A DNA stretch of 64,000 bases from an uncultured Flavonifractor sp. (GCA_947346365.1 CANAAV010000001.1:1-64000), one strand, 5' to 3'. Counted from the first letter of the stretch, positions 1-7,994 are shown. The notes: generated from the letters alone by a model not told the origin. A program made the numbers and translations.

Positions 1-345
1 GACGCCATGACCGAGCTGCGCCAGGGCATCGGCCTGCGGGCCTACGGCCAGTCCGACCCGGTGGTGGAGTACAAGCGGGAAGGCTTCGACATGTTCGAGC
101 AGATGATCGCCGCCATCCAGGAGGAGACGGTGCGCCGCCTGTTTACGGTGCGCATCAAGACCAACGAGGAGATCAAGCGCGAGCGGGTGGCCAGGATCAC
201 CGGCCAATCCGCCGGCGGCGACGGCGCCGTGAAGAAGCAGCCGGTGAAGAAGGCCGTCAAAATCGGCCGCAACGACCCCTGCCCCTGCGGGTCCGGCTTG
301 AAGTGGAAAAAGTGCACCTGCCCGGAATATCATAAGGATGCGTGA
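1..345 (+). CDS. secA: Preprotein translocase ATPase SecA, C-terminal fragment (runs off the window)
   Basis: This is the last 114 codons of a SecA translocation motor; the gene begins before the window, and the reading frame is open from base 1. The segment [17 protein letters not shown] and the following helical-scaffold residues closely match the C-terminus of the complete SecA at 33287-36034. A basic linker leads to a SEC-C zinc motif that begins CPCGSG. In this copy the second half reads KKCTC instead of the usual KKCCG or KKCH, so the fourth zinc ligand is displaced by one residue. SecA drives Sec-dependent export at the membrane. A pgeF gene follows, exactly as at the second secA locus. 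The family call is very secure; whether the missing part is intact cannot be seen. Confidence 0.93.
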   Translation, partial: DAMTELRQGIGLRAYGQSDPVVEYKREGFDMFEQMIAAIQEETVRRLFTVRIKTNEEIKRERVARITGQSAGGDGAVKKQPVKKAVKIGRNDPCPCGSGLKWKKCTCPEYHKDA

Positions 346-351
346 TCTTGC

Positions 352-423
352 AGGGGCGGATATCCTCCGCCCGTGTCCACACAAGCGCTCTCTGGTATTT
401 GCGGGCGGAGGATATCCGCCCCT
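352..423. repeat. Perfect 22-bp inverted repeat between secA and pgeF (MITE-like)
   Basis: Bases 352-373 and 402-423 are exact reverse complements (arm AGGGGCGGATATCCTCCGCC plus CG), separated by 28 bases. The whole 72-bp unit fills most of the secA-pgeF gap. The arms are themselves nearly palindromic. The symmetrical ends suggest a small dispersed intergenic element rather than a terminator, because no T-run follows before the pgeF ribosome binding site at 431-438. The corresponding gap at the second secA-pgeF locus (36035-36102) lacks it. Confidence 0.7.
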
Positions 424-443
424 ACAGCGAAAAGGAAGTGCCT

Positions 444-1256
444 ATGAATATCGTTGAGCAAACCCAAAATGGCGTGACGTTTTACCAGTCCGACGGCATT
501 GCCGCCGCCGGGGGCGCGGTCCATGGCTTTTCCACCCGCCTGGGCGGCGTGTCGGAGGGGATGTGGGAGTCCCTGAACCTGGGCATGAGCCGGGGGGACG
601 ACCCCGACCACGTCCGGGAAAACTACCGCCGCTTCCTGGGGGCCATCGGCGCCCAGGGCGGGAAAATGGCCATGACCAATCAGGTCCACAGCGGCGTGGT
701 GCGCTGCATCACCACCGCCGACCTGCACTCAGACCCCTACGACAAGGTGGGCTATGAGGCGGACGGCCTGATGACCGCCCTGCCCGGGGTGGCGCTGGTG
801 ATCTATTCCGCCGACTGCATCCCCGTGCTGTTTTACGACCCGGTGCGCCGGGTGATCGCCGCCGTCCACGCGGGCTGGCGGGGCACCGCCGCAGGCATCG
901 CCACCGCCGCTGTGGATCGTATGCGGGATGTGTACGGTTGCAATCCGGCGGACATTCTGGCCGCCGTGGGCCCCGGCATCGGCCCCGACTGCTTCGAGAC
1001 CCACGAGGACGTGCCCAACGCCATGACCGCCGCGTTGTCCACCGCCGTGCTTCATCATATCAAGATCAAGGAAAACGGCAAGTTTTCCGTGGACCTGAAG
1101 GCCATCAACGCCATGCGGCTGGAGCAGGCCGGGCTGGACCCGGACCACATCGCCGTCAGCACCCTGTGCACCTCCTGCAATCCCGACAAGTTCTGGAGCC
1201 ACCGGAAGCTGGGCACCAACCGGGGCTCCATGGCCGCCGCCATCCAGCTGGTATGA
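444..1256 (+). CDS. pgeF: Peptidoglycan editing factor PgeF (YfiH/laccase-domain protein)
   Basis: This 270-residue protein belongs to the multicopper polyphenol oxidase/YfiH family. Characterised members remove wrongly incorporated residues from peptidoglycan precursors or act as purine nucleosidases. Family hallmarks are visible: VHGFSTRLGGVS near the N-terminus, NQVHS, YSADCIPVL and HAGWRGT with the conserved His and Cys metal ligands, and GPGIGPDCFE. The ATG at 444 is chosen because AAAGGAAG lies just upstream; an in-frame ATG at 342 would add about 34 residues encoded by the inverted repeat. The protein has the same length as the paralogue at 36103-36915 and looks about half identical to it. 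Its stop overlaps the next start by 4 bases (ATGA), which indicates translational coupling. Confidence 0.9.
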   Translation: MNIVEQTQNGVTFYQSDGIAAAGGAVHGFSTRLGGVSEGMWESLNLGMSRGDDPDHVRENYRRFLGAIGAQGGKMAMTNQVHSGVVRCITTADLHSDPYDKVGYEADGLMTALPGVALVIYSADCIPVLFYDPVRRVIAAVHAGWRGTAAGIATAAVDRMRDVYGCNPADILAAVGPGIGPDCFETHEDVPNAMTAALSTAVLHHIKIKENGKFSVDLKAINAMRLEQAGLDPDHIAVSTLCTSCNPDKFWSHRKLGTNRGSMAAAIQLV

Positions 1257-2431
1257 GGCGGTGGCTCTCCCTGCTGCTGGCGGCCTGCCTGGGGCTGGGC
1301 CTTTTGGGCTGCGGCCCGGAGGATCCGGCGCCCGCCCCCTCCGCATCGCCGGTCCCCTCCGCCGCCCCCAGCCAGGCCGCCGAGCCCACCGGCACCCCCG
1401 AGCCCGCGGACACCCCGGAGCCCGGTCCCACGGCCATCCCGCTGTCCATCGGCGACAGCATTGACAACGACAACTTCCTGATGACTTTTGACTCCATGGA
1501 GCTGCTGGATGAGTACAAGTACTCCACCAGCGAATACTCCTCCACCTCCCTGTACATAGAGGACGGTTACAAGCTGGTGGTGGTGAAGGGCCATTTCGAG
1601 AATAAGGCCACCAGCGCCATCACCGACAGCGCCTTTTCCCTCTCCGCCCTGGTGAACGGCAGCTATGAGCTGGACGAGCACGATGTGCGCATGAATTTCC
1701 AGCGGGACAAGTACTTTGAGATCGACGCCTACACCGACCAGGACTACGTTCTGTATATCAATATCCCCAACAAGCTGGCCGAGCAGTTTGAGACCGCCGA
1801 GTTCTCCATCGGCTTCAACGACGACCTGTCCATGATTACCACCGTGTACAACAGCGACGGCACCAAGACCATAGAAGTCGATAACCTGTACACTCTGAGC
1901 GCCGCCGCCGGGGCCGCCGCACCCGGCGGCGACGGCAGCGGCGAGACCTCCGCCACCGAGGGCCTGTGGAGCGTGGACCACTACGTGGACGACTTCCAGC
2001 AGCCCACTGAGGACTGGTTCATCACCAACAACGCCTACTTCGAGGGCACCTTCAGCAACAGCGCCACCACCAACTCCAAGCTGCTGGTCCGGATGGCGGC
2101 GGATGAGTTCGAGGGCGAGACCCGCGTGGCCTTTTTCCTCTACGAGTACGGCCGCAACCAGGTGAAAAACTCCTCCAGCAATTATGTGGATGAGTATACC
2201 GTCACCATGCGGGACGCCAGCGGCAACGACGTGGAGATGTCCGGCACCGTCTACTGCGGCGGCGACCGGCTGTTCATCGACGACCAGTATGTGAACACCG
2301 TGCTGGAGGCCATGAAGGGGGAGGGCAGCTTGAGCTTCCACATCGTGGACACCCAGTTCGCCACGACCTCCTATCTGTTCACCTTCGAGACGGACAATTT
2401 CGGCAGCCTTTACGCTGAGACGGCGGGCTGA
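1253..2431 (+). CDS. Lipoprotein of unknown function with Pro/Ala/Ser-rich linker
   Basis: The 392-residue product starts with a lipoprotein signal peptide (MRRWLSLLLAACLGLGLLGC), with the lipobox LLGC and Cys20 as the lipidated residue. A low-complexity stretch rich in Pro, Ala, Ser, Glu and Thr spans about residues 21-60. Two acidic, aromatic-rich segments follow, the first around residues 65-205 and the second from about 235 to the end, joined by a Gly/Ala/Ser linker. This suggests two extracytoplasmic beta-rich domains tethered to the membrane. I do not recognise the family. The gene overlaps pgeF by 4 bases and is followed by a terminator, so it ends the operon. The second pgeF locus also has a lipoprotein gene at this place, but an unrelated one. 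Confidence 0.85.
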   Translation: MRRWLSLLLAACLGLGLLGCGPEDPAPAPSASPVPSAAPSQAAEPTGTPEPADTPEPGPTAIPLSIGDSIDNDNFLMTFDSMELLDEYKYSTSEYSSTSLYIEDGYKLVVVKGHFENKATSAITDSAFSLSALVNGSYELDEHDVRMNFQRDKYFEIDAYTDQDYVLYINIPNKLAEQFETAEFSIGFNDDLSMITTVYNSDGTKTIEVDNLYTLSAAAGAAAPGGDGSGETSATEGLWSVDHYVDDFQQPTEDWFITNNAYFEGTFSNSATTNSKLLVRMAADEFEGETRVAFFLYEYGRNQVKNSSSNYVDEYTVTMRDASGNDVEMSGTVYCGGDRLFIDDQYVNTVLEAMKGEGSLSFHIVDTQFATTSYLFTFETDNFGSLYAETAG

Positions 2432-2462
2432 CTTTTACCACCCCGGTATTGGAGAAGCGCAG

Positions 2463-2500
2463 GCGGAGGGCAGGACAGAAGACCTGCCCTCCGCTCGTTT
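2463..2500 (+). terminator. Intrinsic terminator after the pgeF-lipoprotein operon
   Basis: GCGGAGGGCAGG (2463-2474) pairs perfectly with CCTGCCCTCCGC (2483-2494), with an 8-base loop and a short T-rich tail. Confidence 0.8.
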
Positions 2501-2531
2501 CATTGTGAACAGAGAAGGGAAGGATAACAAG

Positions 2532-3154
2532 ATGAAAACATGGAAAAAACGGATCCCGACCCTGCTGCTGGCGCTGGTGATGTGCCTGTCCCTGTTGCCC
2601 ACGGCGGCTCTGGCATACTCCCCGGGGACTACCAGCTGGAATAACATCTATCGCTCCACCGACTACAACGGCTCCGGCTCCTCCACCGACCGCAGCCAGG
2701 TGGTGGTCACCTTCGACAGCCAGGGTGGCAGTCCCGTGGACAGCATCACTTACACCGTCGGGCAGACCTTCGGTGCCCTGCCCACCACCACCCGTCCGGG
2801 TTACAAATTCGTGTGCTGGATGACCCGGGGCAACGTGGGCGTCAATGCCAACACCAAGGTGGGTCCCATCGGCGCCCAGACCCTGTACGCTTATTGAGAG
2901 GAGGACTCCGGCACCACTATGCCTCCAAATCCAACCACGCCACCACCCCCACGAACCTTACCAACCCGACCATGCCCACCAACCCGGTGACCATCACCGT
3001 CTCCGACATGCTCATGGGCGAGTATTTCTCCGCCCCCGTGTTCTGGGCGTAGGAGAAGAACATTACCAACAGTACCTCCACCATCATCTTTTCCCCCAAC
3101 AAGGTGTGTGATCGGGGAGAAATCGTCACCTTTCTGTACCGCGCTTACCACTGA
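2532..3154 (+). pseudogene. Decayed secreted surface protein: signal peptide, InlB-type repeat, broken SLH-like domain
   Basis: An ATG at 2532 with a good ribosome binding site starts a signal peptide (MKTWKKRIPTLLLALVMCLS, ending in an AxA-like site) followed by one InlB B-repeat/Listeria-Bacteroides repeat (VVTFDSQGGSPVDSITYTVG through TLYAY). A TGA at 2895-2897 stands where the family normally has Trp (YAYW). Beyond it the frame shifts, and an S-layer-homology-like tail continues in another frame: SDMLMGEYFSAPVFWA, a TAG at 3050-3052, then EKNITNSTSTIIFSPNK and REIVTFLYRA-like residues to a stop at 3152-3154. SLH domains normally read WAVEKGITNGT here, so the TAG replaces a sense codon. 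Two nonsense changes and a frameshift make this a pseudogene. A 121-residue secreted remnant could still be made. Confidence 0.78.
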
Positions 3155-3476
3155 GGGCAGCGGCGCAGGCCACCCTCCGTCTGGTGGAGTGGGCTCCTCC
3201 AGAACTTGGAGAGGAAATAGACCAACAAGACGCATCACAACAAACAAAAGGCTCTTGTGGTCTGTACAAATTTTCTGAAAAGTTTGATCTGGTAAAAAAC
3301 CATCTGCGTCAAAAAGTGCCGTTGTGAGAGGTGCAAATTGCACCACTGTATTCAAAGAGAAGGGCCGCCAGCGCAGACAAAAAATATGTGTCTGAATTGA
3401 TAATCCTTCCCGTTTCCAGTAGCTATTCTCGCTGGAGTATGGTATGGTCTGACGTTGCAAAAGGAGGCGGTGCCGG
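3155..3476. other. 322-bp gap before the first integrase; no gene seen
   Basis: I see no open frame with a ribosome binding site and no clear terminator. The stretch from about 3240 is AT-richer than its surroundings. Bases 3460-3467 (AAAGGAGG) are the ribosome binding site of the integrase at 3477. The left boundary of whatever element brought that integrase may lie here, but I found no matching att repeat. Confidence 0.5.
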
Positions 3477-4628
3477 ATGGCAAAACGTCGGGCCAACGGA
3501 GAGGGCAATATCCGCAAGCGCAGCGACGGTCGCTGGGAGGGCAGGTACACGGCGGGCCGCGACCCGGACACTGGGAAAGTGATCTACAAAAATGTACTGG
3601 CGAAAACGCAGAAAGAGTGCAAGGAGAAGTTTCGGCTGGCTATTGAGGAAAACGCCAAAGTGGATGCCATCCGGGCGGGGCAGTACACGGTGAGACAGTG
3701 GATGGACGTGTGGTCTGAGAACTGCGCGAAAATCAAGGTGCGCCCATCCTCCCGCAAGACCTACCGGGGCTACATCGACAACCACATCAAGCCCAGCATC
3801 GGCAAAATCCTGTTGGAAAAGCTCACTTCTCTGGAATTGCAGAAGTTCTACAAGAAGCTGCTGGAGACGGGCAGAGTAGACCGGCTGGAATCCAAGCATC
3901 AGGCCAAGGGCCTGAGCCCAAAGACAGTGCGGAACATCCACCAAATCATCTCCTCTGCGATGAATTTGGCCAGGGAGCAGAAGCTGATCTCTACTAACCC
4001 AGCGGAGGGTTGCGCCCTGCCCAGGCTGGAGTACCGGGAGATGCAAACCCTGCCGGTGGAACAGCTCCAATCCTTCCTGAGAGAGGCCAAGGACAGCGGT
4101 GTGTTTGAACTCTACTACCTGGAACTGGCTATCGGCTTGAGGCGAGGCGAACTTCTCGGCCTGAAGTGGGAGGACATTGATTTGGAGCGGGGCGACCTCC
4201 GGGTTCGGCGGCAGATCGCCCGGATCAACGGGGAGGTGGTGGAGGCGCCACTGAAAACGAAGAACGCCTACCGTACCCTGCCGCTGGCAGAGGATACGAT
4301 AGACGTTCTGAAAGCACAGAGAAAGAAAACAGGAGACAGCCCGTGGGTGTTCCCCAGCCCCACCGGCGGGCCGATCTCACCGGACAGCGTGATTCAGATG
4401 CTGCATCGGGTTCTGAAGCGGGCCGGGCTGCCAAAAGTCAGATTTCACGACCTGAGACACACCTTCGCCACGGTAGCCCTGCAAAACGGGGTGGACATCA
4501 AGACGGTCTCCGGGATGCTGGGCCACTACAGCGCAGGGTTCACCCTGGATACCTACGCCCACGTCACCACCCAGGCACAGCGGGAGGCAGCGAAAACTAT
4601 GGGCAGCGTCCTCTCTGGTGCTCTCTAA
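3477..4628 (+). CDS. Tyrosine recombinase/integrase (solitary)
   Basis: This 383-residue phage/ICE-type site-specific recombinase has three parts. An N-terminal arm-binding region is rich in basic and aromatic residues (about 1-60). A SAM-like core-binding domain spans about 65-170. The catalytic domain shows the expected residues: Arg in AIGLRRGELLGL, the HxxR box in FHDLRHTFA, the second His in MLGHYSAG, and the Tyr nucleophile in LDTYAHV. The start is fixed by AAAGGAGG nine bases upstream of the ATG. No excisionase, regulator or cargo accompanies it, so it is probably the relic of another element. Its 3' end faces the tRNA-like att sequence at 4756-4778, with the second integrase pointing at the same site from the other side. 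Confidence 0.92.
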   Translation: MAKRRANGEGNIRKRSDGRWEGRYTAGRDPDTGKVIYKNVLAKTQKECKEKFRLAIEENAKVDAIRAGQYTVRQWMDVWSENCAKIKVRPSSRKTYRGYIDNHIKPSIGKILLEKLTSLELQKFYKKLLETGRVDRLESKHQAKGLSPKTVRNIHQIISSAMNLAREQKLISTNPAEGCALPRLEYREMQTLPVEQLQSFLREAKDSGVFELYYLELAIGLRRGELLGLKWEDIDLERGDLRVRRQIARINGEVVEAPLKTKNAYRTLPLAEDTIDVLKAQRKKTGDSPWVFPSPTGGPISPDSVIQMLHRVLKRAGLPKVRFHDLRHTFATVALQNGVDIKTVSGMLGHYSAGFTLDTYAHVTTQAQREAAKTMGSVLSGAL

Positions 4629-4720
4629 TCCTTTCCGGGCATTTCCCCGTATGGGTCAAGAAATGGGTCAAAAACAGAGAGTAAAAATCAGCCGCCAAAA
4701 AAAGTGATGAAAACAAAAGA

Positions 4721-4756
4721 AAATCCTCTAATTTCCGTAGAAATCAGAGGATTTTT
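4721..4756 (-). terminator. Hairpin terminator next to the left tRNA-like fragment
   Basis: AAATCCTCT (4721-4729) pairs with AGAGGATTT (4746-4754), with T-runs on both sides. Read on the minus strand, it directly follows the CCA end of the tRNA fragment at 4756-4778, as a tRNA terminator would. It could also end transcription of the integrase at 3477-4628. Confidence 0.65.
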
Positions 4757-4778
4757 GGTTGCGGGGACAGGACTTGAA
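4756..4778 (-). other. tRNA 3'-end fragment, putative left attachment site (attL)
   Basis: On the minus strand this reads TTCAAGTCCTGTCCCCGCAA followed by CCA: part of a T-loop, the T-stem 3' strand, a 7-nt acceptor strand, a discriminator A and an encoded CCA. The acceptor strand CCCCGCA resembles that of initiator tRNA-fMet. The 13-bp core GACAGGACTTGAA (4766-4778 on the plus strand) recurs exactly at 14248-14260, also inside a tRNA 3' fragment. No further tRNA sequence lies beyond 4778, so this is a remnant and not a gene. Confidence 0.6.
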
Positions 4779-4893
4779 AAGTAAAACCCGTGTTTCGCCT
4801 TTTTTGATGAATCGGTGAAACCGTTGATATAAGCCCGTTTCCGGCGTTTTATGTTTCGCTGTGTGTGGTCGTTGGTCGTTGCCTTTTGCCAAA

Positions 4894-4916
4894 ATAACGA
4901 CCAAACAATGACCAAG
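4894..4916 (+). repeat. 23-bp direct repeat, left copy (putative integrase arm site)
   Basis: The sequence ATAACGACCAAACAATGACC (first 20 of 23 bases) recurs at 14148-14170 in the same orientation with one mismatch. Both copies lie just inside the element ends, about 115 and 77 bp from the 13-bp cores. Inverted copies of the AACGACCA unit also occur at 4865-4880. This layout fits arm-type integrase binding sites. Confidence 0.6.
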
Positions 4917-4918
4917 AT

Positions 4919-6112
4919 TTACGCCCTCATGCACCGTCCAAACTTCACCGGCAGGGCATTGGCCAGGGCGTCACAGGCACGGGCCTGGGCCGTCTCAAAG
5001 GTGTGGGCGTAGATATTCAACGTGGTGGAGGTTTGGGAGTGCCCCAGGGCGGCGGACACGCTGCGCACGTCCTCACCGTTGAAAATCAGCAGGGAGGCGT
5101 TGAGGTGCCGGAATTGGTGGATGCCGTAGAAGGGGAGCCCCCTGTCAGCACAGAACCGCTTGAGCCATTTATAAGGCTGTTCCGGGTGGATGGGGGAGCC
5201 GTCCGGCTTTGTGAACAGCCGCCCGCACTCATGCCACTGATCGCCTATGGCCAGGCGCTGCATGGTCTGCTCCGCCTGGAGGCGCTTCACCAGGTCAAAT
5301 ACCCACACCGGCAACTTGAGCGTCCGGCGGCTTTTGGCGGTTTTGGTGGGGGCGGTGAATATGCCATCTTTGGCGGTGTAGAGGGAGGCCCGCCGGACGG
5401 ATACGGTGTGTTCCTCCATGTCAAAATCCTCAAACTCAAACCCGCACAGCTCCTCACGCCGAAATCCGCCGAACAGGGCCAGGGAAAAGAACACCTGCCA
5501 TTTGAGCGGGGCGTCTGCCAGGGCGTCAAGAAACTGCTGGGCCTCCTCCAACGTGTAGCACACCTTCTCTTTGCCCGTTTCCAGTGGGGGAAGGGTGACC
5601 ATCCGGCAGGGGTTGACCTGCACCATGCCCATCTTCACGGCATAGGTGAACACAGAGGAAATGAGTGACAGGTGGTTTTTGATGGACTTAGGGGAGAGGC
5701 CGTGGCCCGTGGCGTTGCGGCTGGCCCCCGGCTCACCCAAACTGTTGATGAACCGTTGGAGCTGGCGGGGTGTAATCTTGTCCAGATACAAGTGCCCAAT
5801 GGCCGCATAAATCCTCGGGGTCATTTGGCGATAGTTGTGCCGTGTCCGTTTCCCCAAGGATTTGTCCACATATTCACTGAACCACTGTTCAGAGAATGCC
5901 TGGAACTTGATATGCCCATCCGTGGCGGCGATTCCCCGGCATTCCTCATCAAAGAGAACCATCTGCCGGTTCAGCTCTTTTTCAATCTGGCGTTCCGTCA
6001 TGCCGGGGGTGGGCGTCCACGTTTTGGACTTCATCACCTGCTTGCCCTCTGGGGTATAACCCACAGAGGCCCGGATGCGGTATGAGCTGCCGCGCTTTGT
6101 GTAGGTTGCCAC
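4919..6112 (-). CDS. Tyrosine recombinase/integrase of the satellite-like element
   Basis: The product is a 397-residue integrase. An arm-binding N-terminus (ATYTKRGSSYRIRASVGYTP) is followed by a core-binding domain at about 60-175. The catalytic domain has Arg in LFGGFRREELCGFE, the HxxR box in IHQFRHLNA, His in ALGHSQTS and the Tyr in TTLNIYAH. The start is taken as GTG at 6110-6112, nine bases after AAAGGAG; an in-frame ATG 20 codons upstream lacks a ribosome binding site. Translation runs toward the left att site only 140 bp away, the usual place for an element's own integrase. It would integrate and excise the element, probably with the excisionase-like protein at 8256-8450. It is only distantly similar to the integrase at 3477-4628. 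Confidence 0.92.
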   Translation of the reverse strand: MATYTKRGSSYRIRASVGYTPEGKQVMKSKTWTPTPGMTERQIEKELNRQMVLFDEECRGIAATDGHIKFQAFSEQWFSEYVDKSLGKRTRHNYRQMTPRIYAAIGHLYLDKITPRQLQRFINSLGEPGASRNATGHGLSPKSIKNHLSLISSVFTYAVKMGMVQVNPCRMVTLPPLETGKEKVCYTLEEAQQFLDALADAPLKWQVFFSLALFGGFRREELCGFEFEDFDMEEHTVSVRRASLYTAKDGIFTAPTKTAKSRRTLKLPVWVFDLVKRLQAEQTMQRLAIGDQWHECGRLFTKPDGSPIHPEQPYKWLKRFCADRGLPFYGIHQFRHLNASLLIFNGEDVRSVSAALGHSQTSTTLNIYAHTFETAQARACDALANALPVKFGRCMRA

Positions 6113-6273
6113 TGTGAAAATCTCCTTTCTGATTTGACACAGTGGCGGAAAAAGGGTATAATATACCTGCACTGTGCCATAGTTGACCGCTCTGGTATTT
6201 GTGCATATCGCCGTCCACGTTGTTAGCAGCAGCGTGGGCGGTTCTTTAGAAAACTGTTGAATGGTGTGGTTCG

Positions 6274-6525
6274 ATGGAATACCCAGATTTTATAGCTGAT
6301 GAAAAGCTGACAGCGGCAGCCACCGTTTACAAAGCCAAGTTTGGAGGCCGTTTTGGAGGCGGGGAGCCGGATGGCGGGCTGGTGTATGAAACAGATGATG
6401 GTGAGATAGTCTGTGTGCCCCCGGAGGGTGCCACCGTTGACCAGGTGCTCCAGGACATTAAAAGCGGAAGACCGCTCACAGAACTTTGGCCTGAGCTGAA
6501 GTATGAGCCGGACCTGCTCTATTGA
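6274..6525 (+). CDS. Small acidic protein of unknown function
   Basis: This 83-residue frame starts with MEYPDFIADEKLTAAA and is rich in Gly, Asp and Glu, with a central GGRFGGGEPDGG segment. It lies between the integrase and hicA, convergent with hicA and transcribed against the integrase. The upstream ribosome binding site is weak. I do not recognise the family. Its position next to the toxin-antitoxin pair suggests element cargo or a control protein, but that is a guess. Confidence 0.55.
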   Translation: MEYPDFIADEKLTAAATVYKAKFGGRFGGGEPDGGLVYETDDGEIVCVPPEGATVDQVLQDIKSGRPLTELWPELKYEPDLLY

Positions 6526-6545
6526 CGGGGCCGTGTTTCGGGGCC

Positions 6546-6743
6546 TCAACGAAAACGGCGGGCAAGGCCGCTTTGTTTCATGATGGCGTTGGCGGTGTGG
6601 CGGGATTTGATTTTCCCATCCACGGTGAAGTGCCGCCTGGTGATAGGGCTGTACCAAATATCATGGTCCCCCTTGCCGTGGCGGACAAAAGTGCAGCCGT
6701 GTTTGGACAACTCCGCCCGGACCTCTTTCTCATATTCGGCCAT
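6546..6743 (-). CDS. hicA: HicA-type toxin (mRNA interferase)
   Basis: The 65-residue protein has the HicA double-stranded-RNA-binding fold signature: an N-terminal helix (EKEVRAELSKHG), then FVRHGKGDHDIWYSP with the catalytic His in the GxH-like motif, and a C-terminal basic tail. HicA toxins cleave mRNA and arrest growth when free of the antitoxin. The gene starts one base inside the hicB stop codon (TAATG), so the pair is translationally coupled, with the antitoxin first. In an integrated element the pair would stabilise inheritance or interfere with competing phages. Confidence 0.85.
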   Translation of the reverse strand: MAEYEKEVRAELSKHGCTFVRHGKGDHDIWYSPITRRHFTVDGKIKSRHTANAIMKQSGLARRFR

Positions 6744-6964
6744 TACATTGCAATCCTCTCACAGCGCTCCGACACCATGCGGAGCTGGACAGAGGCCGGG
6801 GCCGTGCCGTTAAGCTCCAGCAGCTCAGGGACCGCAAAACGCACCCGCTCAATGAGGGCGTCAAAAGAGCCGGATTCCAGCACCAGGCCTGGAACATCAT
6901 CACTCTCTGCAATCCACACACGGGCCTCCGGGTCCCACGTCAGCCTGATTAACAATTCTTGCAT
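6743..6964 (-). CDS. hicB: HicB-like antitoxin (DUF1902 type)
   Basis: The 73-residue protein shows the partial RNase H-like fold of HicB-type antitoxins: LIRLTWDPEARVWIAESDDVPGL-like strand pairs followed by a helix with LIERVRFAVPELLELN. It lacks the C-terminal DNA-binding domain of long HicB proteins and matches the short DUF1902 form. It should bind and neutralise HicA, encoded directly downstream. Whether it also represses the operon is unclear without a DNA-binding domain. Confidence 0.8.
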   Translation of the reverse strand: MQELLIRLTWDPEARVWIAESDDVPGLVLESGSFDALIERVRFAVPELLELNGTAPASVQLRMVSERCERIAM

Positions 6965-7010
6965 AGTTGCCTCCTATTTGTTGAGCCCTGGGCCGCTGGC
7001 CTGGGGCTTT

Positions 7011-7916
7011 TTATTTGCCCTCCTGGGGCCGCTGTGGCGTGTCTGTGGGTGGGGTGGTATCTGTACCCTCCTGTGGTGCTGGCGTTAATTGTGGGGCTTG
7101 CTCCTGGTGTCCCTGCTTTGGCCTAAAGCGGTACGGGTGCCTATCTCTGAGCTCTTGCAGTTTGAAACGGATAAAACTGTCCGTGCTTTGGTCCAGTTCC
7201 CTCAATTCCTCCTCTGTGACCTCAAGAGTGCCGTCTGGGTAGTTTATCCAGAGGTAAGCATCCTCCTCATAAGTGCCTATGGAGTATCCTACACTTCCCA
7301 GCTTTTCTATCAAAGAAAACGCCCAGGGTTGGGAGGGTGTCCTCTGCTTGGCACGTTCCAGCAAATCATACACCAGTGTCCTCTCGTGACCTATGCTATC
7401 CAGCTCAAGTGCCTGTTGCGCTCCATGGGCCGAATCAGGGTCATTATTACACTCCCTCCAAATGTTTTCGCTAATATTCCAGTAGGCAGAATCATCATCG
7501 GGATGATTTGTCCAACCCATAAGATAAGCAGGGTTAGCCTCCAACACTCTCGCAATTTTTTCTAAACAATTACGGCCATTTTCTACCTTTTCACCAAGAG
7601 CGAAGCTGCGGATTGTTTCAATGGGAATCGCAGTTAATTGGCTCATTTTCTCCAAGGGAATCTCTTTCTCGTTCATGGCTGAAAAAATGCGCCTGCTTGA
7701 AAAGATGGGGCTTATTCGTGGGCCTGTGCCAAGCAAGTATTCCACAGACACGCCAAAATAGTGAGCCAGCTTCTGAACTGTTTCTACTTTCGGAGTGGAG
7801 CCGCGCTTTTTCCATTGGGACACTATGGGCTGAGCAAGGCCAACATCACGTGCTGCTTTTGTGGGGCTAACTCCTCTTTCTGCACACAACACCTCATAAT
7901 TTTGGTAAAAAGACAC
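7011..7916 (-). CDS. XRE-family repressor (CI-like switch protein)
   Basis: The product has about 301 residues. An N-terminal helix-turn-helix (CAERGVSPTKAARDVGLAQP through VSQWKKRG) is typical of phage repressors. A second, weaker HTH-like stretch follows near residues 80-125 (EKMSQLTAIPIETIRSFALG). The C-terminal half is acidic and ends in a Pro/Gln/Thr-rich tail. No Ser-Lys peptidase motif of the LexA/CI self-cleaving type is evident, so induction may work through another signal. I chose the GTG at 7914-7916 because AAAGGGATGG precedes it; an in-frame ATG at 7964 has no ribosome binding site and would cover the operator. It is divergent from the Cro-like gene at 8053. Confidence 0.82.
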   Translation of the reverse strand: MSFYQNYEVLCAERGVSPTKAARDVGLAQPIVSQWKKRGSTPKVETVQKLAHYFGVSVEYLLGTGPRISPIFSSRRIFSAMNEKEIPLEKMSQLTAIPIETIRSFALGEKVENGRNCLEKIARVLEANPAYLMGWTNHPDDDSAYWNISENIWRECNNDPDSAHGAQQALELDSIGHERTLVYDLLERAKQRTPSQPWAFSLIEKLGSVGYSIGTYEEDAYLWINYPDGTLEVTEEELRELDQSTDSFIRFKLQELRDRHPYRFRPKQGHQEQAPQLTPAPQEGTDTTPPTDTPQRPQEGK

Positions 7917-7957
7917 AACACCATCCCTTTCGTTTTGTGCACTTAAACAAATAACAA

Positions 7958-7994
7958 ATGGCATATTGACATAATGCCATAAGTAATGTAATAT
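7958..7994 (+). promoter_or_regulatory. Promoter and palindromic operator of the rightward (Cro-side) operon
   Basis: TTGACA (7966-7971) and TAATAT (7989-7994) are separated by exactly 17 bp. The -35 box sits inside the palindrome ATGGCAT (7958-7964) / ATGCCAT (7974-7980), so a repressor bound there would block the polymerase. This is the arrangement expected of a CI/Cro-type genetic switch. Confidence 0.75.

Noticed and set aside
7011..7916. LexA/CI-type self-cleaving repressor
   Set aside because: No Ala-Gly cleavage site or Ser-Lys dyad is apparent in the C-terminal half; it is called a CI-like repressor by position and HTH only.
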